From Polytrichum commune (Eukaryota; Streptophyta; Polytrichopsida; Polytrichales; Polytrichaceae): 64,000 bases of DNA. Both the position numbers and the translations under genes were made by a program. Each line of letters begins with the position of its first letter. Positions within the stretch are counted from its first letter, which is position 1. Shown one piece after another: positions 1 through 13,229 of the stretch. The DNA lies in NCBI GenBank assembly GCA_950295325.1, contig OX485805.1:17347501-17411500 (forward strand). The letters are read 5' to 3'. The notes beneath the pieces are model-generated. The model ran no database searches and was not told where the DNA came from. It saw nothing but the letters and a program-made list of their open reading frames with translations.

Positions 1-622
1 AAAACAATTTAGCCGTTAATAGTTATTTTGTCATGTAAGAGGATATGGTGGTGATCTAGCTGTAGGAACATTTATGGTTAACGAGGCTCCTTTTTATTAC
101 AAAAACTTTGTGGGCAGGCCAGCACAGAGCATGATTGAGAGCAGTCTCAGGGTTCCTGTGTTCCATGTGATCAGACCATCCAGTGAATACCGATTGTCTT
201 TATTGCTTTTTGCTCAGACTGCGTCTGTTCATGTTCTACAGTTGCAGCCCTTGTACTTTGGGAACAAGGCGCTTTGGGGTTTTTAGTGGTTTTATGGGGT
301 TTAGTATCATGTTTTTTTTCCTTCCGTTTTCAATGTTTTGGACATTAGAGAGTCCTTCAATATGTGCTTCATTCTTGATTTACTATTACACTGCCTGTTT
401 ATCTGTTTGTAGATAGTTTGAAGGGTTGTACAGTAAGAGGCCTAATGAATTCAAGGGGTTTATGATATTATTGTACCTGATTGATCAGTTGCTACTTGTG
501 TGTTACATGTCAAGTGAATTCTACCAATGCTTGTCAAATTTGATATGCTTGTATGCCTAACCTTTATATCTGAAAATTGGTCCAGATTCTGTTTCTGAAG
601 TTTGTGTTGCATTGTGTAACAG

Positions 623-1389
623 GAGAAGCTGTATCAATGGTTGCTTAGGGAACACCATAGCAATTCAAACATTACAGTAGCACAGATACTTGGCAATCTT
701 CAGGTTTGTTGGTGTTCTGTTTCTCATTGGTACTTTCTGCTTGTTGTCAAAGAATCAAAATTGACTAGATTTTTGCAACTGCAAGAAATTTGAACATTTG
801 AGCAAGATGAGTTTCATGAGCACTGCTTTTCTGGTAGTCCTGATGATTGTCCTACTCATGAGGCATACTCATCTTTGAATTTTATCTTTGGCAGGGTGAG
901 CTTGAGGGAGTGGGTGGAGAGGAGATGACAATGTCACCAGGACCTCAGTTGCAGCAGCAGCAACCTGTGCAACAGCAGCCTGGTGCAGGAGGGACTGTGG
1001 GCACTTCAGGGCGAACTACAGCACCCTCGGTGCCACTTGATCAAGGCAAAATCTCTGTTTTCCAGGGTGCACTATCCAGCCCTAATAGAAGATGCCTACC
1101 TGCATTTGGCATTGCACCCAGTGCTTATGGTGTTCACAATGTTCCTGTGCAACCCAGCAGAAGGCCTGGGTTGGTATTGGAGCAATCAACAGACGAGGCA
1201 CGGGAGGACTCACTAGAGGCGGCTCCATATCATGAAACATCTGCTACAGGGTTTGGCTTTCTCCCACCTGCCCAGCATCAGCAACATCATCATCAATCAA
1301 GCCGAGGAGGAGATTCTCATTTATACAATGAAAATGATTCGAGTATGGACATGCATGCAGATGGTGCTGCAGATGATTACTACTGCTGA
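623..1389 (+). CDS. 3' end of an unrecognised Gln-rich protein gene (last two exons)
   Basis: Two exons can be read. The first is 623-703, between a CAG acceptor and a GT donor (27 codons, beginning EKLYQWLLREHHSNSN). The second is 895-1389, ending in TGA. Both introns are phase 0, so they join cleanly. The second exon starts GELEGVGGEEMTMSPG, runs through two glutamine runs (around 947-981), a Pro/Ser-rich centre and a His/Gln run (near 1275-1300), and ends in an acidic tail closing DDYYC. I recognise no domain. The composition suggests a nuclear regulatory protein, which is inference only. The upstream exons lie before the window start, and bases 1-622 appear to be intron. The 3' UTR probably covers several hundred bases after 1389. 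Confidence 0.6.
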
Positions 1390-3190
1390 CATCATCATTC
1401 TTAGAGCAATTTACCTCGAAAGAACGTCACGTCAGCACCGCCAAATTTCAGTTGATGTACAGGAATTTATCAAAGGAAATTGTTTTTGCCAAAGACCTCC
1501 CAACCCAGGTTTTAGTAGTCCTTGTCCACATAGCCACTCAGCAGAGTGTCGGTTGCACAGCTGATGTCAATGTGTCTCTGTGTTTTGTGACTGCCCAAGT
1601 ATGAGTTTTGGTGTGGAAGAATCAGGTGTTGGACTATCAAGAGCTTGTGCTATTGACAGACTGGAGTATGCTGTAGGATTGTCAGGTCAAATGATTGGAA
1701 AAAAGAGTTAACCCAAAAGGGATGCTACAAATGTTGGCAGTTAGAAGGTGGCAAAAAGCCACCAGGTCTCGGGAGGCCTCCGAGCAGGCGAATCCAGACT
1801 GTAGTCCAACTTTCTATCTTTGTTTCAAACGAGGCTTCAACAATGAAGTCCTGGCAAAGTAGTTACTGAGTATGTTGTAGAGCTGTTCTTTCAAGTGGAA
1901 ACATTCCATATTTGTGGAAAGTTGTAACAGAATGTGCCTGTATAGGTTATTATCACGTAATGGGAGATTATTGGGCATTGTTACGGGTTCCTTTTGACAA
2001 TATCTTCCAGAACTTCCTTTGAGGTTGATTGTGTAAGCATCTACAAAAAAAATGAGCAAGCAAGTGTAAATAATACCACTATCTGGTAGTCTAATCCATT
2101 TTCTACCCAAGACTGCATGCTTTTCTGAATTTTGGAGTTGATTAGAATGGGTAGCTGATGCCTTATTTTGGTTTGTAAGAACTATCCTGTTTACAGACTT
2201 GTTTCCAGCGCCATGTGTATTTATACTTTGCTGTTGCTCACACAATTTGCAATTGTAGTTCCTAAAATCAATGTCTCAGTAATGGTGTATACAATTGAAT
2301 GTCTATGCCCATTTGTGTGTATCTTGATGTAAGGCATGCTGGTGTTCTTTGATTACATTTCTTCATAGGACACCTATATTTGATTGCAATGTGGTTTGTG
2401 ATGAGGATCAGAGAATAAACACCCATTATATTAAGTACTTAATAATGAATGAAATTGGGACGACCCAAGTATTCAGTGAAGGAATCAACAAACGTGCACT
2501 TATAATAACTGTAATTAACGTGCACTTACAATAACCATAATTAGATCAGAGTAGGTCCGATTTGGAATCCGGATTTTTCTGTTGTTTTATAATACATTTG
2601 ATAATGCATCATAAATTTTGTTTGTAAAAACTTAATGGTAGATGTTGGAGAACATGAAAACAAAGCGAATAACACCCACATAGCCTTGTACACAGTTTGA
2701 GCTGAGAAGGAAGGAAGGAAGGAGGTTGCACAAATGCAAAGAACTCTAGGAAAGCAGCGCCTCTCCATTTGTAGTTGCAAGATCAGATCCTCAGTAAAAG
2801 ACGGATTAGATCGAGATTGTGTGATGTACCTACTTTAAGCAATGCTGTGTTACACTTCCATTCCATATATTCTGCAAAGCTCATACGTAGTGAAAAATGA
2901 GTGGCATATAACAGAAATCATTGATTTGTCTTGACTTTATATGGGGAAGTGTAAACGCCTCCTATCCAATCCCACGCCGATGCTATGGATGTGATGAAAT
3001 CCTTTACATCCGCTATTTCAGATCACCTCACACTGCTTTGCTTGCGTCCTCATCTGGTCGCCACTCATCATCAAATTTCATTGAACCTCTTTCTTCTGGT
3101 TTCGATGGCTGGCGACTGTCCGTGACAGATTGGGGACACAGCAGTTGTGAGTGTTGTTGGGAATTCGAGCTCAGGGAGGCGAAAGGAGCC
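1390..3190. other. Intergenic: 3' UTR and promoter region, no gene seen
   Basis: This stretch lies between the Gln-rich gene and the PLGG1-type gene, both on the plus strand. It presumably holds the 3' UTR of the first and the promoter and 5' UTR of the second. A short GGAA microsatellite lies near 2706-2725. The open frames here, including one on the minus strand at 1814-2245, show no recognisable motif and no codon structure I would trust. Confidence 0.5.
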
Positions 3191-6100
3191 ATGGAGGTGT
3201 CTTCTTCTTCTTGCCTTCGCCATGCCTGGAGTGGGCAGCTGTTGCTGTCTTCTTCTTCGAGGTCCGCACTGCTCCTCCATGGCTCTACTCTTCGAAGAGC
3301 ATCTGGTTCGAATGCGATGCGAATGAGACCAATTTTGCGATGCGTCGGAGGATTGGATTCGTCGACCTCGTCGTCGTCGATGTTGAAGCTGGATTCGGAT
3401 GGGTTGAGAAAGGATTTTGCATCACTGTTGCGTGTGGGGGCGATTGAAAGGGGAGGATGGGGTTTGAGCACCAAGCTTTCAGCTGCGAAACGAAATAGGG
3501 TGATTGTGCATGCGAGTGCGAGTGCGGAACACGGCCTGTTAAAATCGGTACTGCCTGAATTGTTTTTAAAAGATTTAGTTTTATTTATTTTTTGGTTTTG
3601 CTCAACGTTTGCTCAAAGCTTGTCCTTTCTCATGACTATGTTGAATAATCTTTTGCAAGAGAAAGGTAAGGAAAGCGAAACGAAACGAGAGAAGAACCCA
3701 AGAAGGTTTAAAAGGACTTTTTACTGATGGGTTTTGGAAATCGGCAACAGGTTTTTCTTGGGGAATGGAGAGGGAGGAATAAGTATTGGAACTGGGATTA
3801 CATGCGTTTTCAAGGTTTATTAAGAAATCTGCTGTAGCAGAGCTTGCAAAATGCAGTAGAAGTTCTTAAAGAGTTTGATACGTAACGACTGGCCTTGAGA
3901 ATTGAGGTTAATTTAATAGTCAGAATGTTTGAATGATAAACAGTAATTCGTCAACCCAAAGCTTCACACCGAAGTATGAAAAGTGGGGCAGAACAATCCG
4001 ATTTGCACGTTGCTTGCAAAGTAGGAAGTTCGCGGGAGGCTTCGAACTTAAAGTGCCTGAAGCCCAAGTTGAGAGGGTATTGAACGGATGTGCATGCGCT
4101 TCAACAACAGAATGGATATGGCGAGGTCTTAGAGCGCTCATATATGGGTAGTGTATGACTCATCAGAACTTTGAATTCCTATCTTGGTCGAAGGGAGTGT
4201 AGTCGATTTTAAGATATTGTAATAATGGCACCGAAACCTGAGAGATGAGAATCTTGAGTTAGGACCAATCCCCCATAAGAGGTTCAATTCCTAGCGTCTC
4301 GTAGAGGCGCAGCGTTTCACAGCAAAACGTTTGTTTGAGGAAGTAAAGATGACAGGGTTTGTGAAGTTACTGAGATTGGACGCAAGCTCAACATTTGGGT
4401 AGTGGCTATAATCTACACAGCCAGTCTGCGACCATCATCTCTGGGACAATCTGATCACGGAAGAAAGTATCAGGTTTTTTCTTGGTTTCTTTATTGTGGA
4501 AGAGGAAGAGAGAACAGCTGGACACTTATCCCAACTGAAATATACATGTAATCCAAGATAAAAGAACATCATATGTCGAATCTTACTGTTGATGATGTCA
4601 GAATAGTATATAGGAGAATTTCTTAGCCTTCTGGAGACTCGAAAGTGGCAAAGGGGGAGAACATGTTCGGACTACTTAATCTAAGCAAGAAGAAACTCTA
4701 GCTATCTTTCACCTAGAGCTCGAATTCTTCTGCCACGAATTCGACATAATTCGAAGATACAAGAACATTATACGCCGAATCTTACTGTTGATGATGTGAG
4801 GTATAGTTTATAGAAGAATTTCTCAGTCGTCTGGAGAATGAGGCAAAGGTGGAGAATATGTTCGACTACTTAACCTATGCAAGAAGAAATTCGAGCTGCC
4901 TGCGAATAATTCGTAGGAAAACATGTTATAACGCAGAGCGGGGAAGATAAATTGAATCCGAAGCTCCTTTACAATCCCAAGTAGATGGAGGTGTGGACGA
5001 AGCTTGATGAGAAGCACTTGGGGAAAGGAGGGGCAGAAGGACGGAGATGATGGGAGGGAAGAGACGTGAATCTTCTTGCGTTGGGTGGCATGTTGTGCAG
5101 GCTAAGGATGGGTTGCATCTTGCTGTGTCCATGGGACTCTTCATTGCACTTGATAAATACCTCAAGAGTGTGTTCATTGCCAAAGCCATCCGCTTTCCCA
5201 GTGCACTCTTCGGCATGTTGTCCTTGTTCGTCTTCTTATCTACCTTGAGCGCTGTCAATGCTGGTAAAATAAAACCCCCAAATCCTGTGCAATTTTGACT
5301 TCATGCAATGTCTTCCTGCAATTTCATCTTAGTTGGCATGGCCAGGTTAGGCAGTATCCCATTTACCAGCATTGAGCTTGCAGATCGCAAATGAAAATTT
5401 CTGAACTTTTTTTGTGTGATTTGAGCTTGCAGATGCAGCCCAGACAGTAGAATCCTTTGTGTCTCCAGCTACATCTTTCATTCAACGGTGGTTACCACTT
5501 TTCTACGTGCCGTCCTTGGTGGTGGTTCCTCTTGCTGTGAAGGGAATCCCTGCTGCTGAAGGTGCCAAAATCGGTGCCATATTAGGTGTGTATCCTCAAA
5601 ATTCATTTCCTGAAGGACTCAAATGCATGGACATGTCCTTCAAACTCAAAATTTGCTATGTTTTAGTATGTATGTCAAGGTAGAAAATTTGTATTCAAGG
5701 TCTGTTGTTAAGGTTCTTGGATTGGAGAGTCGTGCATGAAGGCGTGTTTACAAACGACTACTTGAGTGGTTGTGGTTGGTGGTTGTGGTTGGTGGTTGTG
5801 GTTTGAGGTTGCCCACTTTCAACCACAAGTATTTTTTTTTTTAAAATTATCCGTTTCCACACAACTACTGTCGCAGTTGGAAGAGTGGATTCGACCTCAA
5901 TGAGCACCCCTACTATTGGTGCAATCCATGGAGTGATAATTTTTAAAATTTTTAATAGGTTTTTAATCTTTTAAATTACAGATTCTAGTGAAACTTTCAT
6001 TAAGAGTAATTTTCTTCTACAAATCCGTTCTCATGCTGTGTCCTTGATGTCTGCTCTCGGTGCCACAATTCACTACAAACAAAATTGAACCAAAGAAAGT

Positions 6101-9100
6101 AAACTATTACCATCATCACAAATACTCCTAACTACACCTTGTATCATAGTTGGGTAAGGTAGAGTAGTCGTGGTTGTGGTTGTAGTGAGTCATCAATGTA
6201 CCATATTCCTCCTTATCCCTCAAAAATAGAGGGAAAACGCACCTTGAGGCAAGTGATGATGTTGAAAGCAAGCGAGCGTTATGATGATGATGTTGCTTGC
6301 ATTGCAGTTGGAGGATGGATTGCTACCTTGCTTGTAGCAGGCTTCACGGCTGTGCAAGTGCGCAACATGGTCAAGACAGAGCTTCTCCCTGCAGAGCCTG
6401 TGGCCAAGGCAGCACCCTTTACTAACACCGAGCTCTTCGCTTGGACTTCCGTCATGCTGCTCACTTTTGGCATGGCTATCCGATATCCGACTGCGCTGGG
6501 CCCTGAGGCCACGACTGCGGCTCCATTCTTACTCGCTGCCACTGTTGTGGGATACTTGGTGGGCACCAGGTAGTTGCCATTTCTGTACATATTTTCCGCG
6601 CTCATAACAATGCAAGACTGCCTTGAAGACTCTCTTAAAAAATAACAATATTAAAAGATTGATTTTGTGAGACAAATGAAACAAGTTCAGTTCATTGCTA
6701 AAAAACACACAAGGCCACCAAGACTCAGAGAAAAGAGAGCGTTGCAACTGTCTTGGGTGACATGATGTAACCACAACACCTCACAAAGAGTAGCAACCTA
6801 AGCATGGTTATCTAAGCCCACATTAGGCGCCCTAGTATTCCAATTCATTTGGGTAGTCTTGACCCTATGATAGAGGAGGATGTTGGGACTACCTTGGTGT
6901 CCTGTATGTGTTGAATCAAGGTATGTGGCCCTATTGTGGGCACTTCCAACTCCACAGAAACTTCTGACTATTGAATCCTATGAGAATGGTCTCATCTGGT
7001 TAGCAATTGTGAATCACGTAGATTGTCAGTTCAAGTATCAGGATCTGAGTTTCACAAGATGAAAAAGTTTTAGGAGGTCAAAGTTTCTCTTCCTCTTCGA
7101 GTGATCACATATGCACTCCCAATTGTGTTGATAGTTGAACCGAGAATGATGTCTAGATTCTGAGGACGTAATCCAATCTCATCGTAACACATATCTGATG
7201 GTGTCCAATTTTAACTACAAACCTTGCCCCATACACCACTCAAGTGTAGGTGTGCAATCAAGCATGACAACATAAGGTTCACATACCTTAGTAAGAATAG
7301 GTTTCTAACAGTTGAGATCTGTATGAAGTGTTTCAGTAACAATAATGCATCTGAATGGTGATTTTTTTTTTGTTTTTTTTTGTTTTTTAAATAAAATGAA
7401 CTCAGCAGTAGCAAACGAAGTGTATTGTGCGGCATACAACGACTTCTGCTAGCTTTAATGATACGATTGTATGAGTGCAGTTTGCCAGCTCAAGTAAAGA
7501 AGGTACTCCATCCCATAATTACATGTGCTGTCACAGCGGATGCAGCAGCTTATGCTTTGGGTGTTGCAACTGGCAAAGGCTTTGAAACAACCTTGGGTGC
7601 GTGCTCTTTACCAAGGTTTGCAGAGTTTGCATATTTGATGTTAATTATTGAGGAGTTACATCATACCATGGTGCCTTGCTATTTATGGCTGAAAGAAATA
7701 GATGGGTTTCCACTGTATCAAGTAATTTTGGTGTGATTGTGTACAGGTAGCTATTTGACAAAGAGTGCAGGAAGCCCAGAGTTTGCATATTTGATGTTAA
7801 TTATTGAGGAGTTACATCATACCATGGTGCCTTGCTATTCATGGCTGAAAGAAATAGATGGGTTTCCACTGTATCAAGTAATTTTGGTGTGATTGTGTAC
7901 AGGTAGCTATTTGACAAAGAGTGCAGGAAGCCCTGGAGCGGGCGATCTGCTCATGGGATTTTTGGGATCAGTCATTCTTTCTTTTGCCTTCTCCATGTTC
8001 CGACAGCGAGAGGTTGACTAGTATTCTGCTCTCTTTAATAAGCTTATTGATGAAATGAGGTTTGTCTTAAAATGAAACTTTAAAAATAGAATATAGTTGT
8101 GGTGAAAATAGACCACCTGCAGATTATTTTATCTCACTCCAAAGGAAAATTTAATGCAGGTAGTGCGAAGGCATGCAGCAGAGATTGTGACCGCAGTGGT
8201 TGTATCTTCGCTTTTCTCCTTGTTCTCCACGGCAGCTGCCGGGCGTCTCCTGGGGATTATACCTTCACTCACTTGTTCAATTATCCCTCGATGTGTCACA
8301 GTGGCTTTGGCTCTGCCCATTGCGAGCTTACTTGAAGGTCTGGATTCTATTTTGGCTTTCCTGCTTATTTTCCTGAGTCCGTTTATTGGAATGCTCATTA
8401 AATTCAGACTTTTCTATAATTCCCAGAAGTAGTTGAACCAATGGGGTTGCTGGTATTGCAGGGAGTAATCCTTCTTTAACTGCTGCTGTGGTTGTCCTTA
8501 CTGGCCTTGTGGGAGCAAACTTCACTCAACTTGTGATGGACAAATTTGGTTTTGATGACCCCATATCTCGGGGCATGGCCACTGCATCCAGGTTCTTTAA
8601 TCTACACCCTTCTCTCCACATTTTTGTTGATCTCACTCACTGTAGTGCTCTGCAAGTACATTGCAGGACTAATGAGACAATTCTGTAAGCCAATAGAGTT
8701 ATCTGTAAAGTCTTCAGATCAAACTTTAGGTGAGTTGGCTACAAGGTGCCTTGAGACAGGCCTGTGCATAAAGTCACCCAAATTTCTTTAAGGCTTAAAC
8801 TAACATGCTAAAGAGTGGGGACAAGCTATAAAAAAAACTGGCTATCTAGCTTGTCATACTATGACTGGTGAGCCGAATTGGCCTTGCATATGCTAAGCTG
8901 GGCTTAGGGTGGTGGATCCCATGGGTAATACCTGTATTAGATCCTGAAGTTCTCTCAATTTTTCGGGATCGAATGAAGCGGTCCAAGAGTTTCACCCATC
9001 TTTCATAAGTAGGCTGACACAGTCTCTGAAAAGACTTCAAATGTCAAATAACTTCCTGATATTTCACTTAATAAACTATTGCTTTTCCAGTTTGACACAT

Positions 9101-9337
9101 CACTTAAGTGACAGTTACCGTTGCATATGAAGTTTCATATTGGATACTCATAGAAAGTGTTTGGTGGGGCTGTTACACAGTGCACACGGATTGGGCACAG
9201 CGGCGTTGGCAGGGAAAGAACCTGAGGCTCTCCCCTACTGTGCCATTGCATATGCACTTACAGGAATCGTTAGCACTATTTTGTGCGCAATTCCTCCAGT
9301 GCGGACCTCATTGCTCATGTTAGCAGGAGCAATTTAA
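3191..9337 (+). CDS. PLGG1: Plastidial glycolate/glycerate translocator (PLGG1-type, LrgB family)
   Basis: Nine exons read by splice signal and phase: 3191-3547, 5101-5263, 5433-5585, 6308-6569, 7481-7596, 7903-8012, 8160-8337, 8462-8591, 9181-9337 (541 aa, stop TAA). The first exon is a Ser/Arg-rich plastid transit peptide. The rest matches land-plant PLGG1 closely: FIQRWLPLFYVPSL, VKTELLPAEPVAK, GSVILSFAFSMFRQRE, RRHAAEIVTAVVVSS, then HGLGTAALAGKEPEALPFC-like sequence (here PYC) near the C terminus. The family fuses an LrgA-like N half to an LrgB-like C half, all membrane helices. In plants it exchanges photorespiratory glycolate for glycerate across the inner chloroplast envelope. All key blocks are present, so it looks functional. 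The donor after exon 1 (TCG|GTACTG) is weak. A stronger GTAAGG lies at 3666, but its phase does not fit exon 2. Intron 5 carries a tandem duplication that includes a decoy exon 6 start. Confidence 0.93.
4562..4958. repeat. Diverged tandem duplication inside PLGG1 intron 1
   Basis: Two copies about 199 bp apart start with AAGAACATCATATGTCGAAT (4562) and AAGAACATTATACGCCGAAT (4761). They share ATCTTACTGTTGATGATG, GAATTTCT, CTACTTAA and GCAAGAAGAAA blocks in the same order. They differ by many substitutions and small indels, so this is an old event with no evident coding effect. Confidence 0.7.
7622..7933 (+). repeat. 156-bp tandem duplication over the PLGG1 intron 5/exon 6 boundary
   Basis: Bases 7622-7777 and 7778-7933 are the same 156-bp unit with one visible mismatch (CTATTTATGG against CTATTCATGG). 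Each copy contains intron sequence, the 3' splice site GTGTACAG and the first 31 bases of exon 6. Only the second copy continues into the rest of exon 6. The first therefore presents a complete acceptor (AG at 7745-7746) followed by a truncated exon. Confidence 0.9.
8685..9030. repeat. Dispersed repeat copy in PLGG1 intron 8
   Basis: This stretch shares ordered blocks with 13230-13570: CAATAGAGTTAT, TCTAGCTTGTC, GCCTTGCATA, TTAGATCCT, AGAGTTTCACCCA or AAAGTTTCACCCA, and a closing TTTCA. The two copies are clearly diverged. I see no coding capacity or terminal structure. Confidence 0.55.
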
Positions 9338-12300
9338 GGCATTTGATTCATTCTCCTTGGCATGGAGTTTGCGACATCAAGCAAGCACAAGTAGTTATTT
9401 AGAGTGAATGATGGTGGGCTCTTCAAAATTTATGGGCTTGCTCAGTCTAGTCGTTACATGCTCATTCATAACATTTGCTGTATTTTCATACACAAAATTC
9501 ACATTGATTTGATTGAGAAGCTTAAGATAATCACATTGTAAACTACAGTAGTTCCTTGTAAATGCATTGGAGGAACCTCATTTGCCTATTTGGCAATGAA
9601 CTCTGCCATCCTGGCTTTTAGAAGAATTTGAAGTTCAAACATCTGTCATGTGCAATGGAAGTGCCATCCCCAGTTTGCAAACGGGCTCAAAAGTGTATGT
9701 CAGAACAAAGAGTATGCTGCTTAAGACCAAAGAGTCATATCAGTAGTAGCATGAACTCCGATGTCTATTAGAACATTTCAGAAGGGCGCAAATTCCAAGA
9801 CATAACGATCAAGCTTATCGTGAGAAATTTCGTTGTACTTTCTATGTAGGAAAATATCAACAACTTTTGCTTCTCAACAGCCATTGCATTTCAGAACGCC
9901 TCTTGTGTAAACCACATGTACAACTTCTCTACCACAGGTTCCTTTTTCACGATTCTCCTTCGAAAGCTTTACACTGCAAAGGTTTAAATTAATGGAAATA
10001 CATGGGGTTGGTTACTATATGTCCATCCCACCACATGAACAAATTGCCACAAAATCCACACTTTACAATCTGGTCACATTCAACTTAGTCATGTTTGAAC
10101 CTTTGAAATGCTTCTTACAACAGTCTTGGCCTGCTTGAAAATGTATGAGTAAGCTGCCAGGAAACAAGCATGCACAAGCAATGAGAGATAATATGCATTG
10201 CATGGGCACTGGATGTGTTATGAGATTCATATTCAATATGCATCCCACTGAAAATCTACTCATCATGTGACCTTGTGGCTATCGGTCAAAGTCTACAGGG
10301 ATAGTACTTTTCATGAGAAACAGAAATGGAGAGCCAACTCCAAGTAATGACCGCAAGGCCAGAGATCTCCACACTTATTAACCATTGATAACAAGTGCCC
10401 ATAAATTGTATAAGATTTGCAACACATCCAGAGAAGTAAGGACCCAGAAATCATTTGAGCCTCGTATGGATCTGTTGTAACAAGAAAAATGCTTTACAAC
10501 ATGGTCTTCCTCGTGCAGTTTACAGGCTTCTGTGAAAAGACATCACACGTTCAACAAACTCCTCAACACCCTCAAGCTATATCTGCCCAATGTCCATGAA
10601 GGTGAAGAATGCCTTTAGAATTTTCCTACTTCCTGTCAACTTGTGCAAACATCGTGCAATCACCCTCAATTCTTGAAGGGAAATTTTTGCAAGAGCACGC
10701 AGTTACCTGACACAGAAGCAAGTGGAGGACTCTCTGTGTCCGAAGACAAATTAAGGTTAAACCCTAAACCCTAAACGATGCTTAAGAGAGTAGAGGGGGG
10801 AAAGGTTGTGTGTGAATTGGTACAAGTGGATCATACGAAAGCTCCCACTTCTTTCGAAGCCTCCGTGTCGTGGTTCCTCTGGATTCCCTGGGGTTTCCAA
10901 ATGAGTGTTTAAATCGCTTCCCTCGCTTCGTCTTCTTGTCTCCCCTCCCACACAGAATTGCATCCACACCGCCATCTCCAGAGCTCACTGCTGCATTAGC
11001 CACTCCGATTTCCTTCTCAAACGAGCTCTGTGATGTCCTACAAGTCTCCATTGCAGAGATGGAAGAAGACATCGATCGCCACCATTGCGTGGTGGACTGC
11101 GTTGCCGCTGCCCGTATCCAACACTCTTGCGGCCCGGCAGTCGTCCTTGCCAGCTGAATCATACGCCCCCATGCCATTGCTTGGACTCGGCCACCGCAAA
11201 ACCCTAGCAAAATCCCAAAGAATTTAATGCATATACTTGCTCTCGTTCAAACAATGAGCTGCATATAACTTAGAAATTTCTCATCTGAAAGTACAAATAA
11301 TTGGTATCTCAGTTACCAGGTGCATTTCACTAGTTGAACCTACTCTTCCTGTTCTGCTCACATGTCTCATTGATGGTGTAATAGTTAAGGAACTTCCACT
11401 AGAAGTTGACCTTGACCAGAAAGCAAACACAAGTCGAAGCTGAGCAGGAACGTGACTTCCTCAGACATGAGATATCCAGACCACTAAACACAAATCACAA
11501 AATCTCACACGGATTTTTTATGGCTAGGTTCCCAGTCCATCCTCCTGATTCTCCAAAACTGTCACCATTTCCTAACCCTAAAAAATCCAAAATCCTGGAT
11601 CTTAAAAACCCCAAATATCTCCCCTTGCAAGTTTTACTAAGGGATAGATACACTGTCATAAGTCACATACTATGAGTACGAATCCTCCCATCTCTTAAAA
11701 CCGCCCAGGCGAGTTTCATGTGCAAATGGCATGATGCTTGCAGTTCAAATAAAGTCTGCACTAAATCTGAAATTTCAACTCAGTTGTAAAATGAGCTGCA
11801 AAACCTTGTGAAAGTAAGAAAACACTCTGAGGTGGGAAAATTAATGTCTGGTCTAAGGTGACAGGAACTCTACCGAAAAAGACAAACCCTAAACAGACCG
11901 CTTTACTAGCAACAGAATTACATGACATCCAACAAATTCCTCATGAAGCGACGAGGAGTGGCACTGCACCAGCACCAAAATAAAATGCAAAAACTCCAGC
12001 TCACATGTCCTTAAGCAATTCCTTCACTTCCTTCTTAAACCCTGACAAACCCGAACACCTAAACCCAGGTAAGAATGCGGCAGCCAAACCAGAAGCCCGA
12101 CCTCAAATCAAATTGCGGCTCCTGAAGAGCAATTCCACTGCCAGCGCACTAAGTACGATACAATGAAGCGTCGAATGTTACATCCCTTGGCCAATCTGCC
12201 AAATGCTCAGTTCAAGAGACTTCGTGGAGGTTGGGCAAAGATGAATCGGACACGGCTTGGGAGAACGATCAGCTTGATGGACATTCGCAGCACTTTGATG

Positions 12301-12600
12301 GATGGATGAATAACTGGATGAACGATTTCCACTCCGTAATTGGAAGTTGCTATCCCATGGGCCCAGTGTTCAAGTTTGAAGGGCATTGTCAAATGCATTG
12401 AGGGCATTTCAATGTGAAGGGCTTCAAAATAATCACACTTCACTCAAACTTTCAAACTTTTTTGCAACACTTCACCAAACAAAACTTGATATTGGCTGTT
12501 TTGTATTGAATATGAAAATAATATGATGTCTCACTATATTGAAGAAGTACATGCAATAAAATGATGCACTAAAATGATTTAGATTCCCTACATAATGCAC
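9338..12600. other. Intergenic: PLGG1 3' UTR, telo-box and an unassigned open frame
   Basis: No gene could be identified. A GC-rich island at about 10750-11210 is open on the minus strand for 142 codons (10782-11210) and on the plus strand for 95 codons (10870-11157). It could be a first exon or 5' leader of an unpredicted gene. It shows no family motif, and the overlapping open frames argue against trusting either. The remainder is AT-rich. Confidence 0.4.
10754..10776. promoter_or_regulatory. Telo-box-like AAACCCTAAACCCTAAAC motif
   Basis: Two and a half AAACCCTA units lie just before the GC-rich island. In plants, such telo-boxes are common in promoters and 5' leaders of growth-related genes and also occur as interstitial telomere fragments. 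No gene start next to it could be proved. Confidence 0.4.
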
Positions 12601-13229
12601 TTAATCTTCATCCAACTCTAAAGGCAAACCCCTCTGGTCTTTGGTCGAATATCAAGTGTCAAAAATTCTAGCCCAATCCATATTTTCCATCAGAAGACCG
12701 CATAATGACACTCGCATCAATGCATCCAATGTTTCAAGTTTCAATCGACTTCTGCGATCACTCTTCATCCAAATTATGTTCGAAAAATCCACGTTCACAT
12801 ATAATTGTGCTTGCCAAGCTGAAGTTGCAGTCAGTGCCGAGTCAAAGTTGTAGAGTCAAAATTGTAGGAGTTATTAGAGTGCCAAGATTGGAGCCCAACT
12901 ACGTTTCTATTTGCAAATTACAACCACTGTATTTTGTGACAAGCAATTTTTGGAGAGACCTTCACTGTGATTGTAAAGCACGTTCTTGTGAAGTGCCCCC
13001 CCCCCCCCAAAAAAAAACTTTTTGGACGGCCAAAATGACATTTGACAGGTGTTCAAGACTTCAATATTGAACACTGCATGGGCTATAACATAGAGAGCTT
13101 GCTTGTAATATTAGAACTTATCTTACACATGTGCTCACTTTAAGGGCATGAACTACACCAAATATTGTATTTAGTGTCCCCAATTCTACTACTTGTCTTG
13201 CTCAATACTAAGGGCATGTTTTTACACAA

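Noticed and set aside
3548-3727. Extension of PLGG1 exon 1 to the strong donor at 3666
   Set aside because: The frame stays open but ends in phase 1, which does not fit the phase 0 start of exon 2 at 5101; the added residues have no family counterpart.
10782-11210. A minus-strand protein gene of 142 codons
   Set aside because: The plus strand is open over the same interval, there is no motif, and no splice continuation was found.
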